In this document: in pieces, positions 1 to 6,827 of the stretch | How positions within the stretch are numbered: position 1 is the stretch's first letter | Layout: each line of letters begins with the position of its first letter | DNA from: an uncultured Collinsella sp. | GTDB taxonomy: Bacteria > Actinomycetota > Coriobacteriia > Coriobacteriales > Coriobacteriaceae | Direction: 5' to 3' | DNA: 18,132 nucleotides | NCBI GenBank assembly: GCA_900545995.1 | Contig: URBM01000021.1 | Span: 1-18,132 of the forward strand | Notes under the pieces: model-generated | What the model saw: only the letters and a program-made list of their open reading frames with translations | Databases searched by the model: none | What the model was told of the DNA's origin: nothing | Translations under genes and position numbers: made by a program

Positions 1-50
1 GATCTACACGAGCCTTATCGTCGGCAGCGTCAGATGTGTATAAGAGACAG
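1..50 (+). other. Illumina Nextera i5 adapter (non-genomic)
   Basis: Bases 1-9 match the end of the P5 tail (GATCTACAC). Bases 10-17 are an octamer index (GAGCCTTA), which I recall from the Nextera XT i5 set. Bases 18-50 match the Nextera read-1 transposase adapter and end in the 19-bp Tn5 mosaic end AGATGTGTATAAGAGACAG at 32-50. This is library-construction sequence left on a contig end and should be trimmed; real genome begins at 51. Short reading frames that run through it are artefacts. Confidence 0.98.
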
Positions 51-290
51 CAGTCCAAGTTCGAGGGCTCGCGTCGCCAAAAACGCGCGCATATCGTGCG
101 CATGTTGCTGGCAGCGCGCGATGGCCAGCCGGCGGGGATTACGCTTGCTGATGCCGTGGTGGGCGTTAACGAGATGGAGACGGCAGCCGGCCGAGAGCCG
201 GTCGAGCGCGAGCTGGTCGCAAGCATTCTTGCCGATCTGGAGCGCGAGGGCTTTTGCGGCTCCGAGGGCGATCGTTGGCTGAGCGTGTAG
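51..290 (+). CDS. mutY: probable A/G-specific adenine glycosylase MutY, C-terminal fragment
   Basis: This is an open frame of 79 codons ending in TAG, with its 5' part missing because the contig begins here. The fragment opens with QSKFEGSRRQKRAHIVRMLL and ends GFCGSEGDRWLSV. In actinobacterial MutY proteins the segment after the iron-sulfur cluster carries an F-x-GS-x-RQ-x-R-G/A motif followed by a short winged-helix-like region, and this fragment matches that layout. MutY removes adenine mispaired with 8-oxoguanine in base-excision repair. The catalytic helix-hairpin-helix domain and the FeS cysteines would lie upstream and are not visible, so the name rests on the tail alone. A different protein with a small C-terminal winged helix remains possible. 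The first codons touch the adapter junction but appear genuine from base 51 on. Confidence 0.55.
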   Translation, partial: QSKFEGSRRQKRAHIVRMLLAARDGQPAGITLADAVVGVNEMETAAGREPVERELVASILADLEREGFCGSEGDRWLSV

Positions 291-404
291 CCTGCGCAAA
301 TCTGAAGAACAAGATTGTAAGGTTTAGATTCTTGGCATGAGGGCATCCTAAAGATGAGGCCGCTCGAAGCCTACGGGCGGCATGCGTTGAAGGGAAGTAC
401 ACCT

Positions 405-944
405 ATGGACTTTGAGAACTCCCAAACCAAGAAGAACCTCGAGACTGCTTTTGCCGGTGAGTCCCAGGCACACACCAAGTATCGCTACTATGCCTCCAAG
501 GCCAAGAAGGACGGCTACGTTCAGATCTCGAACATCTTTGCCGAGACGGCTGGCAACGAGTCCGAGCACGCCAAACTGTGGTTTAAGTATCTGCACGATG
601 GCGCCGTCCCCGATACCCTGGACAATCTGCGCGATGCCGCCGCGGGTGAGAACTACGAGTGGACCACGATGTACGACGAGTTTGCCAAGACCGCCGAGGA
701 AGAGGGCTTTGCCGAGATTGCCGCAAAGTTCCGTGGTGTCGCCGCAGTCGAGAAGGCCCATGAGGAGCGCTACAACAAGCTCGTCGAGCGCATCGAGTCG
801 GGCGAGGTGTTTGAGCGTGAGGGCGTGAAGGTGTGGAAGTGCCTGAACTGCGGGCACCTGCATGTGGGTGCCGAGGCGCCTGAGGTGTGCCCGGTGTGTA
901 ACCACCCCAAGGCGTACTTTGAGGAGCAGGTGGTGAACTACTAG
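405..944 (+). CDS. rbr: rubrerythrin
   Basis: The 179-residue protein has a ferritin-like four-helix diiron domain followed by a C-terminal rubredoxin-like iron site. Diiron ligands match the family pattern: E19, E52 with H55 (ExxH), E82 and E85, and E116 with H119 (ExxH). The rubredoxin-like part has two CxxC pairs, C146/C149 and C162/C165. Rubrerythrins reduce hydrogen peroxide in the cytoplasm of anaerobes and protect against oxygen exposure. The ATG at 405 is chosen because GAAGGGA lies at 389-395 just upstream. An in-frame ATG at 354 would add 17 residues that do not resemble the family. The length is close to the usual 190 or so. It lies 114 bp after the mutY fragment and is followed by a long hairpin and a terminator, so it is probably transcribed alone. 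Confidence 0.97.
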   Translation: MDFENSQTKKNLETAFAGESQAHTKYRYYASKAKKDGYVQISNIFAETAGNESEHAKLWFKYLHDGAVPDTLDNLRDAAAGENYEWTTMYDEFAKTAEEEGFAEIAAKFRGVAAVEKAHEERYNKLVERIESGEVFEREGVKVWKCLNCGHLHVGAEAPEVCPVCNHPKAYFEEQVVNY

Positions 945-965
945 CGCGTGGCGCTAGCGTGAGCT

Positions 966-1051
966 GGGCCGGGAGGGCCGGACTACCCTCCCTCCTCGCT
1001 CACGGCTTCGCAGGGTCGCGTTGAGGGAAGGTAGTCCGGCCCTCCCGGCCC
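966..1051. repeat. long GC-rich inverted repeat (29-bp arms)
   Basis: Arms at 966-994 and 1023-1051 are complementary over 29 bp with one mismatch, around a 28-nt loop. The arms contain GGGCCGGGAGGGCCGGACTA on one side and its complement on the other. No T-tract follows, so it is not a standard intrinsic terminator. A terminator with a T-run lies 50 bp downstream. It could be an interspersed palindromic repeat, a transcript 3'-end stabiliser or a small mobile palindrome. It sits between rubrerythrin and the next gene. Confidence 0.8.
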
Positions 1052-1084
1052 GCTTTGGGTCGTCGCGTGCTCGCTACAGAAAAG

Positions 1085-1132
1085 TTGATAAAAAAGTTTG
1101 CGTGCTGCCCCTTATGGGGCGGCACGTTTTTG
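1085..1132 (+). repeat. terminator-type direct repeat, copy 1
   Basis: A 48-nt unit begins GTTGATAAAAAAGTTTGCGT and ends in the terminator. The second copy at 1851-1894 begins GCTGATAAGAAGTTTGCGT and carries the same hairpin with small indels. The two copies flank the membrane-protein gene at 1217-1849. Confidence 0.8.
1101..1132 (+). terminator. intrinsic terminator after rubrerythrin region
   Basis: The stem is GTGCTGCCCC (1103-1112) paired with GGGGCGGCAC (1117-1126), with one G-T pair and a TTAT loop, followed by G and five Ts (1128-1132). It ends transcription coming from rubrerythrin. The whole 48-nt neighbourhood is nearly repeated at 1851-1894. Confidence 0.85.
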
Positions 1133-1216
1133 TGGGGGCCGGTTGGGGCGGTGACGTTGCTTAGAGGGTACACTGGGTAGCGTTGGCTATTCGTTTCCTC
1201 TTGTGAGGTGTTGGTT

Positions 1217-1849
1217 ATGGGTAAGAAGTCTCGGGCTCGGGATGCTGCGGCGGGGACTCGCAAGGATCCTGGCCGTCGGGTTGCCGAGGGTAAAAAGGCC
1301 GATCGTGCCGAGAAAGACAAGAAGGTCGGCGCGCATGCTCATCCTGAGTGGGCGCCTTATTTGAATTCGGCTAGTGAGGATTTGACTGCCAAGTTATTTA
1401 CTCTGGTCGAGGTCATCTTGGGCGTGGTGCCCGTGGTGGTCATTGGCCTGTTCCTGGCCTCTAAGGATGCCACGAGCGTGGATAAGCTCACCGATGTCTT
1501 TTCTCAGGACCCCTCGATGGTGGTTACGTTTATCTCTGCGTGCCTGCAGCCGTTTGTGGCGTACATGTTGTACATGATTTATCGCAAATACTGCGAGGGC
1601 GACGCTGGTTTTGCCGCCGGCAACCTGATCGGTCTTTTGTGCTCCGAGATCCTACTGCTCAATATTCCGGGCGTCATCGGTATGGGCATCTTGCTGTGGC
1701 GTGTTTGGCGCAACGTCGCTCCGCACTTTGAGAGCTGGTTGTTTGAGCGCCGTGCAATGGGCGTGCTGGTCGACATCGCCGGGTCGCTCGTGATTCTCGT
1801 CTTGGCATTTATGTGCGCCACCGCCGCCCGAGGCCTTGCGGGAATGTAA
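1217..1849 (+). CDS. multi-pass membrane protein of unknown function
   Basis: The 210-residue protein matches no family I recognise. Residues 1-36 are strongly basic and polar, rich in Lys and Arg. Hydrophobic segments follow at roughly 60-81, 101-122, 136-161 and 182-204, giving four likely membrane helices, with short charged loops such as RKYCEGD (123-129). No catalytic motif is evident. The ATG at 1217 is preferred because GAGGTG at 1205-1210 is then correctly spaced as a ribosome binding site; an in-frame GTG at 1208 would overlap that site. The gene is bracketed by two nearly identical terminator repeats (1085-1132 and 1851-1894), so it should be a single-gene transcript. The basic N-terminus could bind membrane lipid or nucleic acid, but that is speculation. 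Confidence 0.85.
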   Translation: MGKKSRARDAAAGTRKDPGRRVAEGKKADRAEKDKKVGAHAHPEWAPYLNSASEDLTAKLFTLVEVILGVVPVVVIGLFLASKDATSVDKLTDVFSQDPSMVVTFISACLQPFVAYMLYMIYRKYCEGDAGFAAGNLIGLLCSEILLLNIPGVIGMGILLWRVWRNVAPHFESWLFERRAMGVLVDIAGSLVILVLAFMCATAARGLAGM

Positions 1850-1850
1850 A

Positions 1851-1894
1851 GCTGATAAGAAGTTTGCGTGCCGCCCCTTAGGGCGGTACGTTTT
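1851..1894 (+). repeat. terminator-type direct repeat, copy 2
   Basis: This is a near copy of 1085-1132. It begins one base after the stop codon of the membrane-protein gene. The shared core is AAGTTTGCGTGC, then GCCCCTTA, then the closing arm and T-run. Differences are a few substitutions and short deletions. Confidence 0.8.
1867..1894 (+). terminator. intrinsic terminator of the 1217-1849 gene
   Basis: CGTGCCGCCC (1867-1876) pairs with GGGCGGTACG (1881-1890), including one G-T pair, across a CTTA loop, and four Ts follow (1891-1894). It starts 17 nt after the stop codon. Confidence 0.85.
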
Positions 1895-2147
1895 ACTTGA
1901 GGTCCCGGTCTCCACAATTTTCGTCAAGCTTTTGGTTAGATTTTGGTCAGTTGGCGTAAGGGTGGAAGGCCAAAAGATTGCTGGCGAAAAAAGCTCAGAG
2001 AAAGTGCTGGTAGGGGAGTTGTTGAGCTTTTCGACAGCTTTTGAGCAAAAGAAACTTTGTGGCTATTGCCGGCGATTGCGTTGTCGCGGTCATGACGGTG
2101 CGGGATGCTGGTCGTAAGCGTCGAATGCTCCGATTTTGGAGGCCAGC
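1895..2147. other. 253-bp intergenic region without a supported gene
   Basis: Open frames here are short, lack ribosome binding sites and resemble no protein, so I call none. The left half is T-rich with TTTTGGT twice (1930-1936 and 1941-1947). CTTTTGG (1929-1935) is the inverse of CCAAAAG (1970-1976). CTTTTGAGCAAAAG at 2038-2051 is a small palindrome. These may be regulatory, and a promoter for the 2148 gene must lie in the region, but I cannot fix it. Confidence 0.5.
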
Positions 2148-2570
2148 ATGGATCTGTTTCTTGAGACTCCGCAGCAACAAGCTGAGCGCATGCTGCGTCA
2201 GCAGCAACGACTCATGGAGATGCAAATGCAGGGGGCGGCAGCCCAGCCCCCTGCGCAAAATGCCACGCCTGCGGTTTCGCCTGCGGGCGAATCGGCACCA
2301 GAGGCCTATTCCGTACAGCAAGATTCATATGCGCAGGAGCTCGCGTTCGACAAAAGTCGCACGCGTCGCCGCCGCATGGGCCAGCGCCTGCGCACGTTGG
2401 CGATGATCGTGCTCATTCCGCTAGGACTTGCGGCGATTTTCTTGGTCTCGTATGCGCTCACGTGCATCCTCAACGGCGCATCGCCCAACGAGGTGCTCCA
2501 ACATCTGTCAGCCCTCGGCCAGCGCCTAGGCGATGTCGTAACAACCATTCGTGCCGGCTGGGAGAGCTAG
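2148..2570 (+). CDS. small single-pass membrane protein, unknown function
   Basis: The 140-residue protein is not assigned to a known family. Residues 1-30 are rich in Gln and Met (QQQAERMLRQQQRLMEMQMQ), consistent with a short amphipathic or coiled-coil helix. A Pro/Ala-rich linker follows to about residue 60, then a basic stretch KSRTRRRR (69-76). One strong hydrophobic helix spans about 83-108, and the tail to 140 is amphipathic. The basic side before the helix suggests the N-terminus is cytoplasmic. The ATG at 2148 has GGAGG at 2138-2142 with a 5-nt gap; an in-frame TTG at 2136 overlaps the binding site and is rejected. It lies 124 bp upstream of rmuC on the same strand without an obvious terminator between, so co-transcription is possible. 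Confidence 0.8.
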   Translation: MDLFLETPQQQAERMLRQQQRLMEMQMQGAAAQPPAQNATPAVSPAGESAPEAYSVQQDSYAQELAFDKSRTRRRRMGQRLRTLAMIVLIPLGLAAIFLVSYALTCILNGASPNEVLQHLSALGQRLGDVVTTIRAGWES

Positions 2571-2694
2571 CGTTTTAGCGTCCGCGGCTCTAAGAGAAAT
2601 TTGTCTGCAAGGCAGTGAGTGATCCGTGTGTGTGACGGGGTAAGATTGATCGCGGTTTTGATCGGTGCTCGATTGGGTTTGTTGGGCGGAGTTT

Positions 2695-4050
2695 ATGTCT
2701 GCTATTGATATTGTGCTTGTTGTGATCGCCTTGGTGGCGGTGGGGGTTGCTGTGGCTTGCGCCCTCCAGCTCAAGAGCCTGCGTGCCGAGTTGCGGGAGC
2801 GTGGCGACAGTAGCGCGGAAACGCTGGCAGCACTCGAGCAGGCCAACAACGCGCTCGATGCCCTGAACGTCGCGCTGGCCGAAACTCGCCGCACGGCCAA
2901 TGCCATCGCGCAGCAGCAGACGACAGATGCGGCCGTGGAGCAGCAACGTTACCTGACCATCGCACGTGAGTTTTCGCAAGCTGGTGACCGGATGGATGAC
3001 CTGCGCCGCGAGACGGCCCAACAGCTCGGTGCCAACCGCGAGGGTATCGAGCATCGCCTGGACAAGGTGCGCGAAACGGTCGATGCTCAGCTGGGCGCCA
3101 TCCGCAAAGACAACAACGTGCAGCTCGATCAAATGCGTGCGACGGTGGACGAGAAGCTCTCCCGCACGCTCAACGACCGACTGTCGGCATCGTTTAAGCA
3201 GGTGAGCGACCAGCTCGAGGCCGTGTACAAGGGCCTGGGCGACATGCAGTCCATCGCCACCGGCGTGGGCGACCTTAAGCGCGTGCTGGGCAACGTGAAG
3301 GCGCGTGGCATTTTGGGCGAGGTGCAGCTGGGTGCAATTCTGGCGGACATCCTTACGCCCGACCAGTATCTGGAAAACGTCGCCACCAAGCCCGGCGCCT
3401 CGGAGCGCGTTGAGTTTGCCGTCAAGCTGCCGGTGGACGAGGGCGATCCCGTGCTGCTGCCGATCGACTCCAAATTCCCGGGCGACGCGTACGAGCACTT
3501 GCTCGACGCGCAGGAGTCGGGCGATGCGGAGACCGTGGCGGCTGCGCGCAAGACGCTCGACACCATGGTCAAGCGCGAGGCAAAGGACATTTGCGAAAAG
3601 TACCTGAGTGTGCCGGCAACGACCAACTTTGGCATCATGTTCGTGCCGTTTGAAGGGCTGTACGCCGAGGTCGTCAGCCGCTCCGGGCTTATCGAGACCC
3701 TGGGCCGCGACTATCACGTCAACGTTGCCGGCCCCAGCACCATGGCGGCCATTCTCAACAGCCTGCAGATGAGCTACCAGACGTTTAGGCTGCAAAAACG
3801 CACCGACGATGTACTGCGAGTGCTCTCCGCCGTCAAGGCCGAGCTGCCGCGCTATCAAAAGGCGCTGCGCCGCGCCCAGCAGCAGATCGAGACCGCGGGT
3901 AAAACGGTCGAGGGCATTATCACCACGCGCACCAACGTCATGGAGCGCAAACTCAAGGATATCGACGCGCTGGAAGACGCCGACCAAGCCGATGAGATCT
4001 TGGGACTCACGCCCGCGGGCCTTTCCACAGACCAAGAAGACGAGGACTAA
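2695..4050 (+). CDS. rmuC: DNA recombination protein RmuC
   Basis: The 451-residue protein shows the RmuC plan. There is an N-terminal membrane anchor (about residues 4-24), a long alpha-helical coiled coil rich in Ala, Glu, Gln and Arg (about 25-175), and then the RmuC domain (about 190-420). That domain contains GILGEVQL (205-212) and PIDSKFP (256-262), which fit the predicted nuclease-like core of the family, followed by NFGIMFVPFEGLY. RmuC is known to limit recombination between inverted repeats; its biochemical activity is not well established. The ATG at 2695 is preceded by GGCGGAG at 2685-2691. The frame is open 30 nt further upstream, but that extension would place a Trp/Cys-rich stretch before the anchor and is unlikely. 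A terminator-like hairpin follows the stop codon. Confidence 0.95.
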   Translation: MSAIDIVLVVIALVAVGVAVACALQLKSLRAELRERGDSSAETLAALEQANNALDALNVALAETRRTANAIAQQQTTDAAVEQQRYLTIAREFSQAGDRMDDLRRETAQQLGANREGIEHRLDKVRETVDAQLGAIRKDNNVQLDQMRATVDEKLSRTLNDRLSASFKQVSDQLEAVYKGLGDMQSIATGVGDLKRVLGNVKARGILGEVQLGAILADILTPDQYLENVATKPGASERVEFAVKLPVDEGDPVLLPIDSKFPGDAYEHLLDAQESGDAETVAAARKTLDTMVKREAKDICEKYLSVPATTNFGIMFVPFEGLYAEVVSRSGLIETLGRDYHVNVAGPSTMAAILNSLQMSYQTFRLQKRTDDVLRVLSAVKAELPRYQKALRRAQQQIETAGKTVEGIITTRTNVMERKLKDIDALEDADQADEILGLTPAGLSTDQEDED

Positions 4051-4058
4051 TTGCAACA

Positions 4059-4102
4059 AGGCAGCGGGGCACCGGCGCAAACGCGGGCACCCCGCTGCCT
4101 TT
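4059..4102 (+). terminator. terminator-like hairpin after rmuC
   Basis: AGGCAGCGGGG (4059-4069) pairs perfectly with CCCCGCTGCCT (4090-4100), loop 20 nt, followed by only a short T-run (4100-4102). The stem is strong but the U-tract is weak, so termination may be partial. It begins 8 nt after the rmuC stop. Confidence 0.7.
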
Positions 4103-4112
4103 CACATCGCGC

Positions 4113-4142
4113 TTGCCTGAAGTGCGCTTTAGTGTGCAACAA
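4113..4142 (+). promoter_or_regulatory. possible promoter for the ABC transporter gene
   Basis: TTGCCT at 4113-4118 could be a -35 element, with the sequence around CAACAA (4137-4142) as a weak -10 about 18 bp later. The position, after the rmuC hairpin and 35-65 bp before the start codon, is right. The -10 match is poor. Confidence 0.3.
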
Positions 4143-4177
4143 TGGCGTTTCGCCCTATCAGACGCGAAAGGAAGCCC

Positions 4178-5980
4178 ATGTCTCAGAGAAACACCAGTCC
4201 GCTGAAACGCTCCACCGTGCGCCGCACGCTGCAGCGGTTTTGGGGTGTCACGCGCACGCAGCCGCTGATTGTCTTTCTCTCGGTGTTCTCGTCGGCGGGC
4301 TACATCTTTTTGCTGACGTTTGCCAATACCTATGTGATGGCCCTCATTGTCGACCGCGTTCAAGCCGGTCCCGTGGCGGGTGATCAGGTGTTTGAGGTCT
4401 TCGGCCCCTATATCCTGGCGCTCGTACTCGTTAACCTGGTGGGCCAAATCCTCTCCAAGCTGCAGGACTACACCGTCTACAAGCTCGAGATTGCGGGCAA
4501 CTATCACCTGGCGCGCCTGTGCTTCGACACGCTCTCCAATCAATCCATGACATTTCACACCAGCCGCTTTGGCGGATCGCTCGTGAGCCAGACGAGCCGT
4601 TTTATGAGCGGCTATACGGGGCTGGTCGACGTGACGGTGTATTCGCTCATCCCCACCATCACCTCGGTCATCTGCACCGTGGCCGCACTCGCCCCGGTGG
4701 TGCCGACGTTTACCGTGATCCTAGTGTGCATCATGGTCGTCTACATCGCGTTTGTCTGGCTTATGTACAAGCGCATCATGCCGCTTTCGGCCGCGACGTC
4801 CGCCGCGCAAAACAAGCTCTCGGGCGTACTCTCCGACGCGGTCACGAACATCTTGGCCGTCAAGACTTGCGGGCGCGAGGACTTTGAACGCGATCTGTTC
4901 GACGCCGCCGATCGTGCCGCGCGCGATGCCGAGACGGTCTCGATGCACGCCATGATGCAGCGCAACTTTACGACTTCGGGCCTTATCGTCGTCACCATGG
5001 CGGTGGTGAGCGTGTTCGTGGCGGGCGGCAACGCGTGGTTTGGCATCTCGGCCGGCTCGCTCGTCATGATCTTTACCTACACGTACAACCTCACCATGCG
5101 GCTCAACTACGTGAGCTCCATGATGCAGCGCATCAATCGCGCGCTGGGCGATGCCGCCGAGATGACGCGTGTGCTTGACGAGCCGCGCCTGGTGGCAGAC
5201 GACCCGAATGCCCCCGAGCTTAAGGTGGGCGAGGGCGCAATCGATTTTGAGCATTTGAGCTTTGCATACCGTGATGCCGCTGCGGGCGAGAGCGTGTTTG
5301 ACGACTTGACGCTCCATGTGGCGGCGGGCCAGCGTGTGGGCCTGGTGGGCAAATCGGGCTCGGGCAAGACGACGCTCACCAAGCTGTTGCTGCGCCTGGA
5401 CGACGTGCAGGGCGGCCGCGTGCTCGTGGACGGCCAGGACGTTTCGCGCTGCACGCAGCAGAGCCTGCGCCGCCAGGTGGCCTACGTGCCGCAGGAGGCG
5501 CTGCTCTTCCATCGCTCCATTCGCGAGAATATCGCCTATGGCCGCCCCGATGCCACCGACGAGCAGATCCGCGAGGCGGCTCGCTTGGCTAATGCGACCG
5601 AGTTTATCGACCGCCTGCCCCGTGGCTTTGACACCATGGTGGGCGAACGCGGCGTCAAGCTCTCGGGCGGCCAGCGTCAGCGCGTGGCTATCGCCCGCGC
5701 CATCCTAACCGACGCGCCGATTCTGGTGCTCGACGAGGCGACCTCTGCCCTCGACAGCGAGTCCGAGGCGCTGGTGCAGGAGGCGCTCGAGAACCTGATG
5801 CGCGGCCGCACCTCCATTGTGGTGGCACATCGCCTGTCCACCGTGGCAGCGCTCGACCGCATCGTGGTGTTGGCCGACGGCGAGATTGTCGAGGACGGCA
5901 CGCATGCACAGCTCGTCGAGGCAGGCGGCGAATACGCAAGCCTGTGGAGCCGCCAGACCGGCGCATTTTTGGAGGCTTAA
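4178..5980 (+). CDS. ABC exporter half-transporter (permease fused to ATPase)
   Basis: The 600-residue protein has an N-terminal type IV exporter membrane domain (about residues 25-310, six hydrophobic segments) fused to a nucleotide-binding domain (about 345-590). ATPase motifs are complete: Walker A GKSGSGKTT (391-399), Q-loop Q439, signature LSGGQ (495-499), Walker B ending DE (519-520), and switch histidine H551. Such half-transporters dimerise, and only one subunit gene is present here, which favours a homodimer. Substrates in this superfamily include lipids, peptides and drugs; nothing here identifies one. The ATG at 4178 is chosen because AAAGGAAG (4167-4174) precedes it at normal spacing; an in-frame ATG at 4142 lacks a binding site. 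The endonuclease III gene follows after 63 bp, with no terminator evident between. Confidence 0.95.
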   Translation: MSQRNTSPLKRSTVRRTLQRFWGVTRTQPLIVFLSVFSSAGYIFLLTFANTYVMALIVDRVQAGPVAGDQVFEVFGPYILALVLVNLVGQILSKLQDYTVYKLEIAGNYHLARLCFDTLSNQSMTFHTSRFGGSLVSQTSRFMSGYTGLVDVTVYSLIPTITSVICTVAALAPVVPTFTVILVCIMVVYIAFVWLMYKRIMPLSAATSAAQNKLSGVLSDAVTNILAVKTCGREDFERDLFDAADRAARDAETVSMHAMMQRNFTTSGLIVVTMAVVSVFVAGGNAWFGISAGSLVMIFTYTYNLTMRLNYVSSMMQRINRALGDAAEMTRVLDEPRLVADDPNAPELKVGEGAIDFEHLSFAYRDAAAGESVFDDLTLHVAAGQRVGLVGKSGSGKTTLTKLLLRLDDVQGGRVLVDGQDVSRCTQQSLRRQVAYVPQEALLFHRSIRENIAYGRPDATDEQIREAARLANATEFIDRLPRGFDTMVGERGVKLSGGQRQRVAIARAILTDAPILVLDEATSALDSESEALVQEALENLMRGRTSIVVAHRLSTVAALDRIVVLADGEIVEDGTHAQLVEAGGEYASLWSRQTGAFLEA

Positions 5981-6043
5981 GGCCCCCATACGTGGGACAA
6001 TCGTTTCCGTGAAGTTATGTTTCTGCCGAGCCGAGGAGTCGTT

Positions 6044-6709
6044 ATGCCACGCGAGACCAATGCCGCCAAACGCGAGCGCGCCATCGAGGTGTGCGAGCGC
6101 CTTAACCGTCGCTATGGCCCGGTCGAGTGCTTCTTGGACCACGAGAATCCCTTTAGGCTGCTCATCGCGGTGCTGCTCTCGGCGCAAACGACCGACGCGC
6201 AAGTCAACAAGGTGACGCCGCGGCTGTTTGCCCAGTGGCCCACGCCCGAGGCCATGGCCGGGGCGAGTGTTGCCGACGTGGCGGACACGATCAAGTCGCT
6301 TGGCTTCTACAAGAGCAAGGCCAAACACGCCGTGGAAGCGGCGCAGATGATCGTTGCCGATTACGGCGGTGTAGTGCCGGCGGATATGAAGGAGCTTGTC
6401 AAACTGCCGGGTGTGGGGCGCAAGACGGCGAACATCGTGCTCAACGTGGGGTATGGCATCGTGGAAGGCATCGCGGTGGATACGCACGTCAACCGTATCG
6501 CGCATCGCCTGATGCTGAGTCCCAAGACGCACGCCAAAGAGCCGCTCAAGACCGAGCAGGATCTGCTCAAGATCTTGCCGCACGAGTATTGGGAGTCGGT
6601 CAATCACCAGTGGATCACCTTTGGCCGCGAAATCTGCGACGCCCGCAAACCCAAGTGCGACGAGTGCCCACTGGCAGACCTTTGCCCCAGCGTACGGGTG
6701 ACGGGGTAG
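6044..6709 (+). CDS. nth: endonuclease III
   Basis: This 221-residue base-excision repair enzyme is a bifunctional DNA glycosylase and AP lyase acting on oxidised pyrimidines. The helix-hairpin-helix motif LPGVGRKTAN contains the catalytic lysine K127, and the conserved aspartate D146 lies in AVDTHVNR. The C-terminus holds the [4Fe-4S] signature C-x6-C-x2-C-x5-C (CDARKPKCDECPLADLC). The length agrees with the family (about 210-220). The ATG at 6044 follows GAGGAG at 6033-6038 with a 5-nt gap; the in-frame ATG at 6017 has no binding site. It lies 63 bp downstream of the ABC transporter gene and could share its transcript. Confidence 0.97.
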   Translation: MPRETNAAKRERAIEVCERLNRRYGPVECFLDHENPFRLLIAVLLSAQTTDAQVNKVTPRLFAQWPTPEAMAGASVADVADTIKSLGFYKSKAKHAVEAAQMIVADYGGVVPADMKELVKLPGVGRKTANIVLNVGYGIVEGIAVDTHVNRIAHRLMLSPKTHAKEPLKTEQDLLKILPHEYWESVNHQWITFGREICDARKPKCDECPLADLCPSVRVTG

Positions 6710-6783
6710 GGTCCGGCACGCTTTGCCGGCGTCCGAAGGCTGTGGTCAATGTTGTGCAACACATTTGAGCCGCGAGGGCTCAA

Positions 6784-6789
6784 TATGAT
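6784..6789 (+). promoter_or_regulatory. possible -10 element for the zinc-ribbon gene
   Basis: TATGAT is a good -10 match lying 38 bp before the chosen start codon of the next gene. No convincing -35 lies 17 bp upstream (ACATTT). TTGAGC at 6765-6770 is only 13 bp away. The call is tentative. Confidence 0.35.
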
Positions 6790-6827
6790 GGCGACAGATG
6801 CCGTTTGTTGTGAGGGGATGCCCGAAT

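Noticed and set aside
34..290. Start codons of short frames at positions 34-36
   Set aside because: They lie inside the adapter, so the apparent N-termini are artificial.
1836..2117. 93-codon frame in the gap after the first membrane protein
   Set aside because: It overlaps the preceding gene's end and its terminator, has no ribosome binding site and shows mixed composition with no motif.
2590..4080. 496-codon open frame on the minus strand opposite rmuC
   Set aside because: It is a mirror frame created by GC-rich codons. The protein is rich in His, Arg, Leu and Gln without family likeness, while the plus strand encodes a clear RmuC.
6713..6729. Small hairpin CCGGCA/TGCCGG after endonuclease III as a terminator
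   Set aside because: The stem is 6 bp and no T-run follows, so it is not supported as an intrinsic terminator.
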